Assembly: GCA_037445875.1 (NCBI GenBank)
Contig: JBBIJR010000019.1
Span: 1-49,659, forward strand
Direction of reading: 5' to 3'
DNA length: 49,659 bases
Source: JBBIJR01 sp037445875
GTDB taxonomy: Bacteria; CLD3; SB21
Below are positions 34,158-42,616 of the stretch, in pieces (position 1 is the stretch's first letter; each line of letters opens with the position of its first letter). A model generated the notes under the pieces. The model worked only from the letters and a program-made list of their open reading frames with translations, had not been told where the DNA came from and searched no databases. The translations under genes were made by a program, and so were the position numbers.

Positions 34158-35695
34158 CAAAGATCGACAGGGAATGAGCAATGCAGCGCGAGGGCGGAGT
34201 CGTCGATGAACATCTGGACGGTTCCACCGTTACGATGGACAAGCTGTCGCACCAGGGCAACGTTGGGGTTCAGGCAACTGAGCGTCTGTGGATCGGACGC
34301 ATTCAGAGGCCTCGGAGTGATTTCCATTTGGAGGACCGCGCCGGAACGGTCGGTTTGGGTCTTGATGCGAATTCGGCCGGGCCCGTCGGAAGGCGGATGA
34401 GAATCGACGGCGTATTCGAGCAGATTAAACACGATATCCTGGAGCTCGTTTCGATTATACCAAAGTTGGGAAACGGACTCGTCGAGTTCAAGAGAAACCG
34501 TTAGGTTGTGATCGCTCAGTGGCTTGTGGAAGAAAATCTCCGTCTGTCTTATTATGTCTTGGAGGCTGAGCAGGGAAGGACCACTGGCGGGTCTGGCGAA
34601 ATTACGTAAGTACGCTACAATGTCGCGCGTGCGAAGTGCCGAGGCGTGGATGTCTGTGACGCATTCACGAACATCGGCTGACAGATCCTTCTTGAGCAGG
34701 TACTGCGAGAAACCGACGATGCCGGTCAGGGGGTTGTTGATTTCATGGGCAACCCCCGAGGCGAGCTTACCGATGGCTACGAAGCGATGGTCCCGGAAAA
34801 ACTGGTCCTGGCGCGTCCGCTCTGCCGTAACGTCCTGAACGGTCACGAGGTAGCCGCCGATGGAATCATCACCCTCCAGGATGACCGCCATGCGAACGAG
34901 AAAAATGTTCGCTGCGACGGCAACTTCCATGGAAGATTCCAGCTGTCCTTCGAGGGAAAAACGCTCTATCCATTCCCGGAGCGAGCATCCGCCGATATGC
35001 GTCAGCATGTTCGAGTCGTCTTGCCGTATTACGTCTTGGAGAATCCGACGAGCGGCCGCGTTGCTCTGAAGAACCCGCAGGTCCCGATCCACCAGGAGCA
35101 CGCCCTCGGAAAGGAACTCCATAATGGTAGCAAGGCGGTTCTGGCGGTTTTCAAACGGGCCCTTGATCCTGGAGAGATGGCCGGCCATGTGCTCCACCAG
35201 GAGATGAAGGAGCGCCAAACCGGTTTCTCGGTCCGCTCGGACGTCCGCGAGCACCAGTCCGACCGGCCGGCCTTTTACGAGGATGGGGAGCGTGGCATAA
35301 TAGACGGACGGAGACTGTTCCGTGGATTCGGTGCGTTCCAGGAGGCCGTCGAGCTGTACGCTCCACTCGTCGTTCAGGGCCATCGTTACGCCACGGATCC
35401 GAGACCATTCCTCGATGGCGGAGCGCATGACACGATGGGCAACACTCTCGTTTTCGGCGTTCGATCGTAGCGCCAGAACCGGCCGATCGTTCCACGGCAG
35501 GGGCCGTGCATCCCTCCCATCCAGAATACCCAGAACGAGACGGGTGGACGTGGTTTGCGCGATAAAACGGAGCGTGACGTTGAGGATGTCGCCCATATTC
35601 CGCAGCACACGCAATTCCCGCGTGAATTGCTCGACGGCACACGTTTCTTCTTCAACGGCGTCGGGTCTATTCAAATAAAGACGAAATGACTTCAC
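34157..35695 (-). CDS. GAF/PAS histidine kinase with degenerate ATP-binding domain
   Basis: A 512-residue protein. Residues about 20-180 resemble a GAF domain, about 185-295 a PAS domain (LSEGVLLVDRDLRVLQSNAA), then a DHp domain with an intact H-box ASGVAHEINNPLTGIVG (His codon 34745-34747). The C-terminal region should be HATPase but lacks the key boxes: the N-box reads NLLEYAVDSH without the second Asn, and DxGxG and GxGLG motifs are absent (EITPRPLNASDPQTLSCLNP). It is therefore probably unable to bind ATP. The start is GTG 35695, eight bases after the NtrC stop; the frame upstream of it lies inside the NtrC gene and is not protein-like. Confidence 0.85.
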   Translation of the reverse strand: MKSFRLYLNRPDAVEEETCAVEQFTRELRVLRNMGDILNVTLRFIAQTTSTRLVLGILDGRDARPLPWNDRPVLALRSNAENESVAHRVMRSAIEEWSRIRGVTMALNDEWSVQLDGLLERTESTEQSPSVYYATLPILVKGRPVGLVLADVRADRETGLALLHLLVEHMAGHLSRIKGPFENRQNRLATIMEFLSEGVLLVDRDLRVLQSNAAARRILQDVIRQDDSNMLTHIGGCSLREWIERFSLEGQLESSMEVAVAANIFLVRMAVILEGDDSIGGYLVTVQDVTAERTRQDQFFRDHRFVAIGKLASGVAHEINNPLTGIVGFSQYLLKKDLSADVRECVTDIHASALRTRDIVAYLRNFARPASGPSLLSLQDIIRQTEIFFHKPLSDHNLTVSLELDESVSQLWYNRNELQDIVFNLLEYAVDSHPPSDGPGRIRIKTQTDRSGAVLQMEITPRPLNASDPQTLSCLNPNVALVRQLVHRNGGTVQMFIDDSALALHCSFPVDL

Positions 35696-35702
35696 GGCTT
35701 TG

Positions 35703-37127
35703 TTACCCGAGGTTGAATTCCTTGATTTTTGAAAGCAGGGTCTTGTAATCGACGTCGAGCAGACGCGATACTTCGCTCTTGTTCCCGTCACACGCCTGTA
35801 GGGCACGTTCGATGGCTTCCTTTTCAGCGTGTTTGCGCACCTCCTTGAGCGTACTCATCGGTAGGCCGCTGACGCCCGACGAAGGAGTCCCCGTGTTCCG
35901 ATAGTCGAAAAACAGGTGCTGTTCGGTGATCTGCTTGTCCGCCATCAGGACGGCCCGTCGGATCACGTTCTTGAGTTCCCTAACGTTTCCAGGCCACTGG
36001 TAGTTCAGCAGGACTTCGAGTGCAAGCTTCGAGATTCCGCCCACTTCCTTGCCGAGTTCCGAGTTGGCTTCGCGGATGAACCGGTTGGTCAGGAACACAA
36101 TATCGTCACGGCGTTTGTGGAGAGGAGGTAGATAGATCGTGAACTCGTTCAATCGATAGAACAGGTCAAGGCGGAATTTGCCGGACTTCGTAGCTTCGTC
36201 CAGCGGAAGATTGGTCGCACAGATGACGCGAATATCGATCTCGATGGGCTGCTTTCCGCCGAGATGCATGATCTTCTTCTCCTGCAAGGCACGCAACAGC
36301 TTTCCCTGTGTTTCCAGCGGGATGTTCGCGATCTCGTCCAGAAACAGCGTCCCGTTCCGGGCCGATTCGAATAGGCCTTCCTTCCGACGATCGGCACCGG
36401 TGAACGCTCCTTTCTCGTAACCAAACAGTTCGCTCTCGATCAGGGTCGAGGGGATAGCGCCGCAATCGACGGCCACGAACTCATGGTTACGGCGTCCGCT
36501 CATGTCGTGAATGGCACGAGCGATGACTTCCTTGCCGGTTCCGCTTTCGCCCTGGATCAGGACGCTGAAGTTCGTATTGGCCACACGCTCCACATTTGCG
36601 TGAACGGCTTTGATCTCCGGGCTCGTTCCCATGATCTGTTCGAGAGAAACACGTTGTTCCAGTCTTGACCGCAAATGGTGAACTTCGACGACGAGGTTGC
36701 GATGTTCGAGCGCCCGTTCCACCGTCATGATGAGTTCATCGGCAGAGCAGGGTTTGACGAGATAATCGAAGGCCCCGAGGCGCATGGCCTCCACGACGTT
36801 GCGGGTGTCGCCGTGTGCAGTCAGCATCACGATCTCGCAGGCGGGTAGCATCGTTTTCGCCTTCTGGAGGATCTGGAGACCGTCCATCTTGTCCGGAATG
36901 TTCAGGTCGAGGAGGAGGATATGCGGATGGTCCTGGGCCTGCAAGCGGGCCAGATGCTCGAAAAAATCTTCTCCGCAGCTGAACTCAGAAATAATGCGGC
37001 TTTCCGAGCGAAGGTGTTGGGCAAAAATATAGCGCATACCGACTTCATCATCGATTAGCGTAATTCTAACGGATTCCTGTTCCGGCATCACGGGAAAACC
37101 AACATTTGAGGGTGAAGAGATGGTCAT
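35703..37127 (-). CDS. Sigma-54-dependent response regulator, NtrC family
   Basis: A 474-residue transcription activator. The receiver (about 20-135) carries the Asp in LLLDLNIPDKMDG and the Lys in LVKPCS. The AAA+ domain (about 165-395) has Walker A GESGTGKE, the sigma-54 contact loop EKGAFTGA and Walker B GTLFLDEIA. The C-terminus has a FIS-type helix-turn-helix (NKSEVSRLLDVDYKTLLSKI). It activates sigma-54 RNA polymerase when phosphorylated, presumably by one of the two kinases downstream. An inner ATG at 37088 is an alternative start. Its neighbours are the pil genes, and a sigma-54 promoter match precedes part of them. Confidence 0.93.
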   Translation of the reverse strand: MTISSPSNVGFPVMPEQESVRITLIDDEVGMRYIFAQHLRSESRIISEFSCGEDFFEHLARLQAQDHPHILLLDLNIPDKMDGLQILQKAKTMLPACEIVMLTAHGDTRNVVEAMRLGAFDYLVKPCSADELIMTVERALEHRNLVVEVHHLRSRLEQRVSLEQIMGTSPEIKAVHANVERVANTNFSVLIQGESGTGKEVIARAIHDMSGRRNHEFVAVDCGAIPSTLIESELFGYEKGAFTGADRRKEGLFESARNGTLFLDEIANIPLETQGKLLRALQEKKIMHLGGKQPIEIDIRVICATNLPLDEATKSGKFRLDLFYRLNEFTIYLPPLHKRRDDIVFLTNRFIREANSELGKEVGGISKLALEVLLNYQWPGNVRELKNVIRRAVLMADKQITEQHLFFDYRNTGTPSSGVSGLPMSTLKEVRKHAEKEAIERALQACDGNKSEVSRLLDVDYKTLLSKIKEFNLG

Positions 37128-37139
37128 GAATTCATGGTT

Positions 37140-37172
37140 CTAATATACGCTTGTCCTTGTCCTTTTTCCAAA
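37140..37172 (-). promoter_or_regulatory. Likely promoter of the NtrC-kinase operon
   Basis: On the - strand TTTG (37169-37172) and TATATTAG (37140-37147) lie 21 bases apart, close to the Bacteroidota-type -33/-7 promoter (TTTG, TAnnTTTG, one mismatch). It sits in the only gap between pilT and the NtrC gene (57 bases). The transcript would start just before the ATG at 37127, leaving almost no leader for that start; the inner ATG at 37088 would have one of about 45 bases. Confidence 0.3.
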
Positions 37173-37184
37173 CGGGAATTCGTT

Positions 37185-38228
37185 TTAGCGAAAGAGAGTT
37201 GGATCATGGGCCTCGCGCCGGGCCTCTTCCAGTGCGATAAGCCCCCGGCTGTAGTGCTGCATAAGCGATTGGTCCATGGTCTGCATATGTTGTTGTCCTC
37301 CGGTCTGAATTACCGAGTAGATCTGGTGCGTCTTGTTCTCGCGTATGAGGTTTCGCACGGCCGGCGTCGCAAGCAGGATTTCACTGACCGCCACGCGACC
37401 CTTGCCGTCCACGCGCTTGAGGAGGCGTTGGGCAATGACGCCTTGCAGAGTATTGGAAAGCATGGTGCGAATCTGCTGCTGTTGATCGCTGGGGAAAACG
37501 TCAATAATGCGGTCCACGGTTTCCGCCGCACTCTTGGTGTGAAGAGTGGCGAATACGAGGTGACCGGTTTCGGCGGCCGTAATGGCCAGTGCAATCGTTT
37601 CCAGATCTCGCATCTCTCCGACCAGTATCACGTCGGGATCCTCGCGCAGGGCGCTGCGAAGGGCGTTGGAAAAGGATTCGGTATGCGTCTGCAATTCACG
37701 CTGGTTGACCAGGCAGCTCTTGCTCAAATGGGTGTACTCGATCGGATCCTCTATGGTGAGAATATGATCGTGTCGGGTCGAGTTGATCAGATCGATCATG
37801 GCCGCCAGCGTTGTGGATTTGCCGGAACCGGTCGGACCGGTTACCACGACGAGGCCTTTTTTCATGCCGGCCATGTCATAGACCCCCTGCGGCATGCCAA
37901 GATCCTCGAGCGTGAAAATGCGCATGGGAATGGTCCGGAAGGCCGCGCCTATGCCGCGATTCTGTTGAAACAGATTCACTCGAAAGCGCGAAAGCTCAGG
38001 AACTTCGTAAGCAAAATCCATCTCGTGGCGTCTCAGGAACGTATCTCGCTGTTCGGGGTGGAGCAGAGCGATCAGGGCCGACGAAAGTTCCTCGGCAGCG
38101 AGACTCTGGCTCTCCATGGGCACCAGATCCCCATGAAGGCGCATCATGGGGAAGTGATCCGCGGTGAGATGAACGTCGGAGGCTCCCTTGTCGAACGCTT
38201 CCCGAAGATACGCGTCTACCGGCTTCAC
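37185..38228 (-). CDS. pilT: Twitching-motility retraction ATPase PilT
   Basis: A 347-residue hexameric ATPase that disassembles type IV pili. It has AYLREAFDKGASDVHLTA at the start, Walker A GPTGSGKSTT, the Asp/His boxes TIEDPIEYTH and DPDVILVGEMRDLET, HLVFATLHTKSA, and the PilT-specific VRNLIRENKTHQI. Start GTG 38228 follows GGAG by eight bases and lies two bases after the secretin stop (TGA 38231-38233). Read straight through the neighbouring 10 N, the frame seems fused to the secretin; that join is false because the true secretin tail ends in another frame just before this start. It is the last gene of the pilus operon. Confidence 0.9.
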   Translation of the reverse strand: MKPVDAYLREAFDKGASDVHLTADHFPMMRLHGDLVPMESQSLAAEELSSALIALLHPEQRDTFLRRHEMDFAYEVPELSRFRVNLFQQNRGIGAAFRTIPMRIFTLEDLGMPQGVYDMAGMKKGLVVVTGPTGSGKSTTLAAMIDLINSTRHDHILTIEDPIEYTHLSKSCLVNQRELQTHTESFSNALRSALREDPDVILVGEMRDLETIALAITAAETGHLVFATLHTKSAAETVDRIIDVFPSDQQQQIRTMLSNTLQGVIAQRLLKRVDGKGRVAVSEILLATPAVRNLIRENKTHQIYSVIQTGGQQHMQTMDQSLMQHYSRGLIALEEARREAHDPTLFR

Positions 38229-38230
38229 AA

Positions 38231-39533
38231 TCAGGGCTCCATGATGTCGGGAGTCTTTTCCCTCACTAAGGGGTCTGACCCNNNNNNNNNNCAAGTCCGT
38301 CTTTTTCTTTTCGAGGGATTTGTTGGTAAACAACTTTCCCAGCAGCGGTATATCGCCCAGCAGCCATACTTTGTCTTTCGTTTCCACTTCTGTTTCCTTT
38401 AACAGGCCGCCGACCACGACGGACTCGTGATTCTTGACCATGACCTGGGTGCGGGCAAACCGTTTCGAGATAACCGGCTGGCGGTTGTCCTCCGGCCCGA
38501 CGTATCCGATGACGTCTTCAATGGTAGGTTCGATCAACAAGGTCAACATCGAATCCGGATTGACCCGGGGGGTCACTTTGAGTTTGACGTCGACGTTCTT
38601 ATCTGTAAAGCTGATGATGTCGCCGTTCACGCTGCGGCTGATCGTCTGCACGGGTATGATCGTTCCCACGGAGATTTCCGCCTTTTGATTGTCCATTGTT
38701 AGGATCTTGGGATTGGACAGAAGTTTCGAGTTGGTCTCGGTTTTGAGGAAATTGAGTGAAAACATCAGGCGATCCACGCTCAACTTGCCCATGATCAGGT
38801 TTTGGAGCTTGTCCTCCAGCGGCGCAATCAACGTATAATCGGTCTTGGTGCCCGGATCGTCGGGGTTCCTGGCGTCAATCGTTCTTCCCCCCACACTCGT
38901 AGGCAGGCCGACACCAAGTTTCTGATCGTCACCGAGGGACGTCTCATACATGCGAACCTCGATCATGATCTGCTGGGTCTGGGTGTCGACACGCTGAACA
39001 ACGGAATCGATCGCCCTCACGCGGTCTGCGACATCGCTGACGACGAGGACGCTGCTTCGCTTCTCGTCCGAGACACCGTTCTTGACGCGGCTGAGAGCCT
39101 CCATCTTGCCCTTCTTCGTTAGTATGGGGGTCAGCGTTTCTTTGAGATCGTTTGCATCTACATAGTTCAGTTCATAGACGCGGGTGACGATGTGGGCAGA
39201 CCGTTCGGTCTCCATGGGCTTGACGAAGATGATATTCCTTTCGACGTAATAGTCGTACCCGTTGGCCTTCAGAATAGTTTCGAGCGCCTCATCGATGGTC
39301 ACGTCCGAAAAGTGAACGGTGACCTTGCCCTTGACGTCGTTGCTGGCGATGAGATTAAGATTATTCTGCTTGGACAGCATTCGCAACACGTTCAGTATAT
39401 CTGCGTCCTTGAACGTCATACTCAGCTTCGGAGCGGCACCGGACGAGTCCTGGGCGAACGCCGCGGATCGAACACAAAAGATCCCGCCCATAATGAGGTA
39501 ATACAGAATGGTCATGAATCTCAGGGTTTCCAT
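38231..39533 (-). CDS. Secretin of the type IV pilus/MSHA system (PilQ/MshL-like)
   Basis: Outer-membrane channel protein of about 433 residues, short for a PilQ. It has a signal peptide (residues about 5-25, ending SAAFA), an STN/N0-like domain (FKDADILNVLRMLSKQNNLN), one N1-type domain, and a secretin core with VGTIIPVQTISRSV and the C-terminal VVVGGLLKETE...GDIPLLGKLFTNKS. The 10 N at 38282-38291 interrupt the end; after them the frame giving DPLVREKTPDIMEP and a stop (38231-38233) fits a secretin tail and needs a gap length divisible by three. Start ATG 39533 follows GGAGGG by seven bases; the open frame up to 39569 is not likely used. Confidence 0.85.
38270..38281. repeat. Palindrome GGGGTCTGACCC at the gap edge
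   Basis: GGGGTC-T-GACCC(C) is a near-complete 13-base palindrome whose last base falls into the N run. Similar GGGGTC(A/T)GACCCC palindromes recur as dispersed elements in many bacterial genomes. Its place at a contig end suggests the assembler stopped at a repeat. Confidence 0.35.
38282..38291. other. Assembly gap (10 N) at the 3' end of the secretin gene
   Basis: The secretin frame before and after the gap does not match for ten bases; nine or another multiple of three would fit. The gap length creates a false secretin-PilT fusion. Confidence 0.97.
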
Positions 39534-39569
39534 AAAAAGGCCCTCCAGCCGGCGGATGGACAGCAACAT

Positions 39570-40073
39570 TCAGTCGCCCTCCGGCAATAGTAACGTAAAA
39601 CGGAAGTTGTCTTTTTGCATGACGACGCGGAGATCTTGAATTTCGACAATTGTATATCCGTCCACGCGATCGCCGACTCCGACGATCTGGTTGTTTATGA
39701 TCGCAAAGCTCCTGGTTCCGTTGCTGGAGATGGCGGACACGCTGAACCGGTCCGTCTGTGGCGCGCTTGCGACCTCTACGATCTTCGAAAGATCCACAGG
39801 TGGTCGTAGCAGACGGATGACCCTTCCAAAAGGATCCCGCTTCCAGGTGGTGTACGAAACCGGAGATGCCACGGTCCTGCCGCCAGGTGCCATCAGCTCC
39901 GCGGACGTCGCGTTCGACGTTTTGTTATCCACAGTAATGGGAACTGAGACTGCCGCCTGCTTCCTGGGCCCTCTCGAACCGGAGGTTAGGACTTCGTACA
40001 TCGCGTACGCCCCGACGACGGCCAGAACGATGAAGAGGCGCTTCTGAGTTTTGGAAATTGCCAATTGTGCCAT
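39570..40073 (-). CDS. pilP: Type IV pilus assembly lipoprotein-like protein PilP/GspC-like
   Basis: A 167-residue protein of the inner-membrane alignment complex. One N-terminal transmembrane helix (RLFIVLAVVGAYAMYEVLT) is followed by a linker with the conserved KRDPFGRV, and a small beta domain (SFAIINNQIVGVGDRVDGY, TIVEIQDLRVVM) typical of PilP and GspC homology regions. It has a transmembrane anchor rather than a lipobox, so it is closer to GspC/MshK in build. It connects the PilN-PilO pair to the secretin. It starts three bases after pilO ends and is followed by the secretin after 36 bases. Confidence 0.8.
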   Translation of the reverse strand: MAQLAISKTQKRLFIVLAVVGAYAMYEVLTSGSRGPRKQAAVSVPITVDNKTSNATSAELMAPGGRTVASPVSYTTWKRDPFGRVIRLLRPPVDLSKIVEVASAPQTDRFSVSAISSNGTRSFAIINNQIVGVGDRVDGYTIVEIQDLRVVMQKDNFRFTLLLPEGD

Positions 40074-40076
40074 GGC

Positions 40077-40649
40077 TTATAGCTCCGTGATTGCGTTAGG
40101 GGCCCGGATCCGGACCTTCGCACGCGCTTCAATAATAAGCGTGTTTTTCCGCCCTGAGGCCTGCATGCGAAAATCCGTCACTACGATGGCAAACGGAAGT
40201 TTCGGGAGACCTTCGACGAAGAGGCCGAAATCGAGATAACGTCCTTCGATCTCCAGCAGGAGCGGTAGTTCAAAGCTTTCGCTGGAACCGGCATAAAGGC
40301 GGGACAAGGAAAGCAAGGTATCGGTCGAGAAATCGATAGTTCGAAGCCGCATTTGAAACTGCTGCGCCAATTCGTTGAGTTGGGTCATGGCCGGCGAGAT
40401 ACTGTCAATGGCTAGAACACGATTTCTGAGATTGCGGACTCGCCATTCGACGCGCTGACGGTCTCGCTGCACGTCGGGAATCATCCTGATTTCGGCAAAA
40501 GACCGTTCTATAGAACGCTCGATCTTGTGGATGTCGTCGTCAGTCTGCCGGGCCGCCGTACGCACGCTGAGAAGACCAAACCACGTCCAAACAACCAGAG
40601 CGGAGAAGAAGCAAGCGGCCAAAATCCAGAATTTGGATTGTGCGGTCAT
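40077..40649 (-). CDS. pilO: Type IV pilus inner-membrane protein PilO
   Basis: A 190-residue bitopic membrane protein with a helix at about residues 10-30 (ILAACFFSALVVWTWFG), a coiled-coil region (about 35-100) and a ferredoxin-like periplasmic domain (LPLLLEIEGRYLDFGLFVEG, LPFAIVVTDFRM). PilO pairs with PilN and PilP to align the motor with the secretin. ATG 40649 follows GAGGTGACC and lies two bases after the PilM-PilN stop; a GTG at 40664 is less likely. Identification rests on topology, the domain pattern and gene order. Confidence 0.8.
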   Translation of the reverse strand: MTAQSKFWILAACFFSALVVWTWFGLLSVRTAARQTDDDIHKIERSIERSFAEIRMIPDVQRDRQRVEWRVRNLRNRVLAIDSISPAMTQLNELAQQFQMRLRTIDFSTDTLLSLSRLYAGSSESFELPLLLEIEGRYLDFGLFVEGLPKLPFAIVVTDFRMQASGRKNTLIIEARAKVRIRAPNAITEL

Positions 40650-40651
40650 GG

Positions 40652-42616
40652 TCACCTCACGCACTGAAGTTCGAAGTACAGCGTCTCATCGCCCTCCTCC
40701 CTTCGTTTCTGCCGAAGATGCACCTCACGGAAGAAACGGGAGCTTTCCAGCGCATGGATGAAATTGAGCAGGTAGATATCAGCAAAGAACACATCCTGGT
40801 ATACCAGGCCATTGATCCAGAGCGCCTCCGGGGCGGGTTGGACGTCCGTGACCGCTCCGTTTTTTCTCATCTTCAGGTCCGTCTGTTGACGGTTCAACTC
40901 GGTGGCATTGTAGGAATCGCCCCATCGAAGTTCCGTCAACGCGATCTCTTCCGGCGTCACGTTGCTCAACAACAGCAGAATCCGACTGACCGTGGAATCC
41001 GCAGGCAGTTCCAGCGCAAGCCGCTGCTCGGCGGCGGCGAGCCGTTGCTTGACATCGACCAGACGGGAGTATTCCTGCGATTGTGCTTTTACCTGCTGCA
41101 GCGAGCGCTCCAGTTCGGTACGAACCGTACGGGCGCTCCGCAAGGACAACAGCATGAGCATGGTTCCGGTGGCGAGGCAAAGCAGCAGAGATAAGCCGAT
41201 GTTCAGAAGCCACGAAACGGCGCGACGAAACCGGTTGTCCTTGATTACGACCTCGGGCAGAAAATTGTATTCCGCACCGGCGGAAAGGGCGGCCCCGATG
41301 GTGTTGAAGTGGCTCGTGAGGTTTGGCGGTTCATGATCAACCGGTTGTGGACCGAGCATCAGCGCGGGCGCCAGGGAAATGCCTTCCAGTTCGTGGCCAA
41401 GGTGAGAGCCAAGGAAAGCGCGAAGCTGCTTCAGGCGCGCCGAGTTACCGGTGACATACACACGGTCGAACGAAACATCGCGAAAGTTTTCCTTGTAGTG
41501 TGCGATGGACATGCTGATTTCAGCAGCCAATCGCTCGGCAACCGGGCGCATCATAACGCTGATTTCGGACAAGGGAATCCCATGCGATGTGTTTCCGGCG
41601 ACGGGTTCCATCAGGAGTCCCATGTCCCGCTTGATGGCCTCCGCTTCGGTCCAACTGAGGGAGAACGATCGACTATCGAAAAATATGGTCTGGGTCAACG
41701 CGGCAGTGAATTGGTTTCCGCCGATGGGGATTTCGCGCGCGAACTGAAGAGTATCCTGCCTGAAGAAGCACAGATGGGTACTGTTGTAACCGATGTCGAT
41801 GAGGAGGCTGTTTGCGCCCGCAACGGGCAGCCGTCGATACGCGTTCCACTGAGCAACCGCTTTGATGACCATTTTGGCGGGCCGCACGCGTCCGTAATCG
41901 AGGACACCGAGATACTCCTTGACCACCTCTTCTTTGACGGCGATCACCAGAACATGGAATTCCGAGGCGTGGCTCTGGCCGTCGTCAAGAATCACGTAGT
42001 GGAGAACGGTGGGAGCGTCGTTGAAGAAGTGAAGTTCCTTCTTGTTCTTCCATAGCAAGGCGTCACGGATTTCCTTCTTGGAAACCTTAGGCATTTTAAG
42101 CAATCGCAGATTGACGTCCGTGCCCCCAATGACAAGGATTACTTCCGAATCACGGAGATTGAGACGGCGGCCGATGGCTTTCACATACTCCCCACGAACC
42201 ATGGTGTCGTGTTCCTTCCCGTCGGGAAGTGGTTCCTCCAACAGGTGCATCACTTCAACCGACGGGCCTCTTACCCGCAATTGGGAGGCGCGAATGGAGC
42301 GGGAGGCAATTTCCAAGCCGACATACGTTTTCGCGCGAAGCCGTTGAAGCAGGGATAGGGTTCCGGTTCGGACGGGCCTGTCATCCATCAAAGAGTTGTC
42401 TTCTGCGCCGCGGAAATGAAGCAAGGACTGAAAAACGGCGTCCGTTTCGCTGCCGGGCGCGACGATCCGGTGTTCGAAGTCTTGTCCCGAGGAGTCGGAA
42501 TGACCGTTGTCCGGTTCGGACACGGGCGCGATGCCGATGCGCGATTCATCGGTGATGACGTCCATGAGCAGAACGCTCGACGGAGGCGTGTGGTCGTTAT
42601 CACTGAGTTTAGACAT
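40652..42616 (-). CDS. PilM-PilN fusion protein
   Basis: A 654-residue protein that joins two normally separate pilus assembly proteins. After an acidic, low-complexity first 70 residues, the PilM actin-like part runs from about 85 to 430 (YVGLEIASRSIRASQLRV, RLLKMPKVSKKEIRDAL, NSLLIDIGYNSTHLCFF, DRVYVTGNSARLKQL). A PilN part follows: an NFLPEV motif, the transmembrane helix LNIGLSLLLCLATGTMLMLL, a coiled coil and a ferredoxin-like periplasmic domain (ISRILLLLSNVTPEEIAL-like). The NFLP motif, which in PilN binds PilM, now lies in the linker. The 3' end precedes pilO by two bases. Fusions of this kind occur but are uncommon. Confidence 0.85.
   Translation of the reverse strand: MSKLSDNDHTPPSSVLLMDVITDESRIGIAPVSEPDNGHSDSSGQDFEHRIVAPGSETDAVFQSLLHFRGAEDNSLMDDRPVRTGTLSLLQRLRAKTYVGLEIASRSIRASQLRVRGPSVEVMHLLEEPLPDGKEHDTMVRGEYVKAIGRRLNLRDSEVILVIGGTDVNLRLLKMPKVSKKEIRDALLWKNKKELHFFNDAPTVLHYVILDDGQSHASEFHVLVIAVKEEVVKEYLGVLDYGRVRPAKMVIKAVAQWNAYRRLPVAGANSLLIDIGYNSTHLCFFRQDTLQFAREIPIGGNQFTAALTQTIFFDSRSFSLSWTEAEAIKRDMGLLMEPVAGNTSHGIPLSEISVMMRPVAERLAAEISMSIAHYKENFRDVSFDRVYVTGNSARLKQLRAFLGSHLGHELEGISLAPALMLGPQPVDHEPPNLTSHFNTIGAALSAGAEYNFLPEVVIKDNRFRRAVSWLLNIGLSLLLCLATGTMLMLLSLRSARTVRTELERSLQQVKAQSQEYSRLVDVKQRLAAAEQRLALELPADSTVSRILLLLSNVTPEEIALTELRWGDSYNATELNRQQTDLKMRKNGAVTDVQPAPEALWINGLVYQDVFFADIYLLNFIHALESSRFFREVHLRQKRREEGDETLYFELQCVR

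Noticed and set aside
37134..38402. Open frame of 422 codons on the + strand
   Set aside because: Antisense to pilT and the secretin and running through the gap; no domain pattern.
37185..39569. A 794-residue secretin-PilT fusion protein
   Set aside because: The join crosses 10 N; a secretin tail with its own stop and a PilT start with a ribosome site are readable in the correct frames next to the gap.
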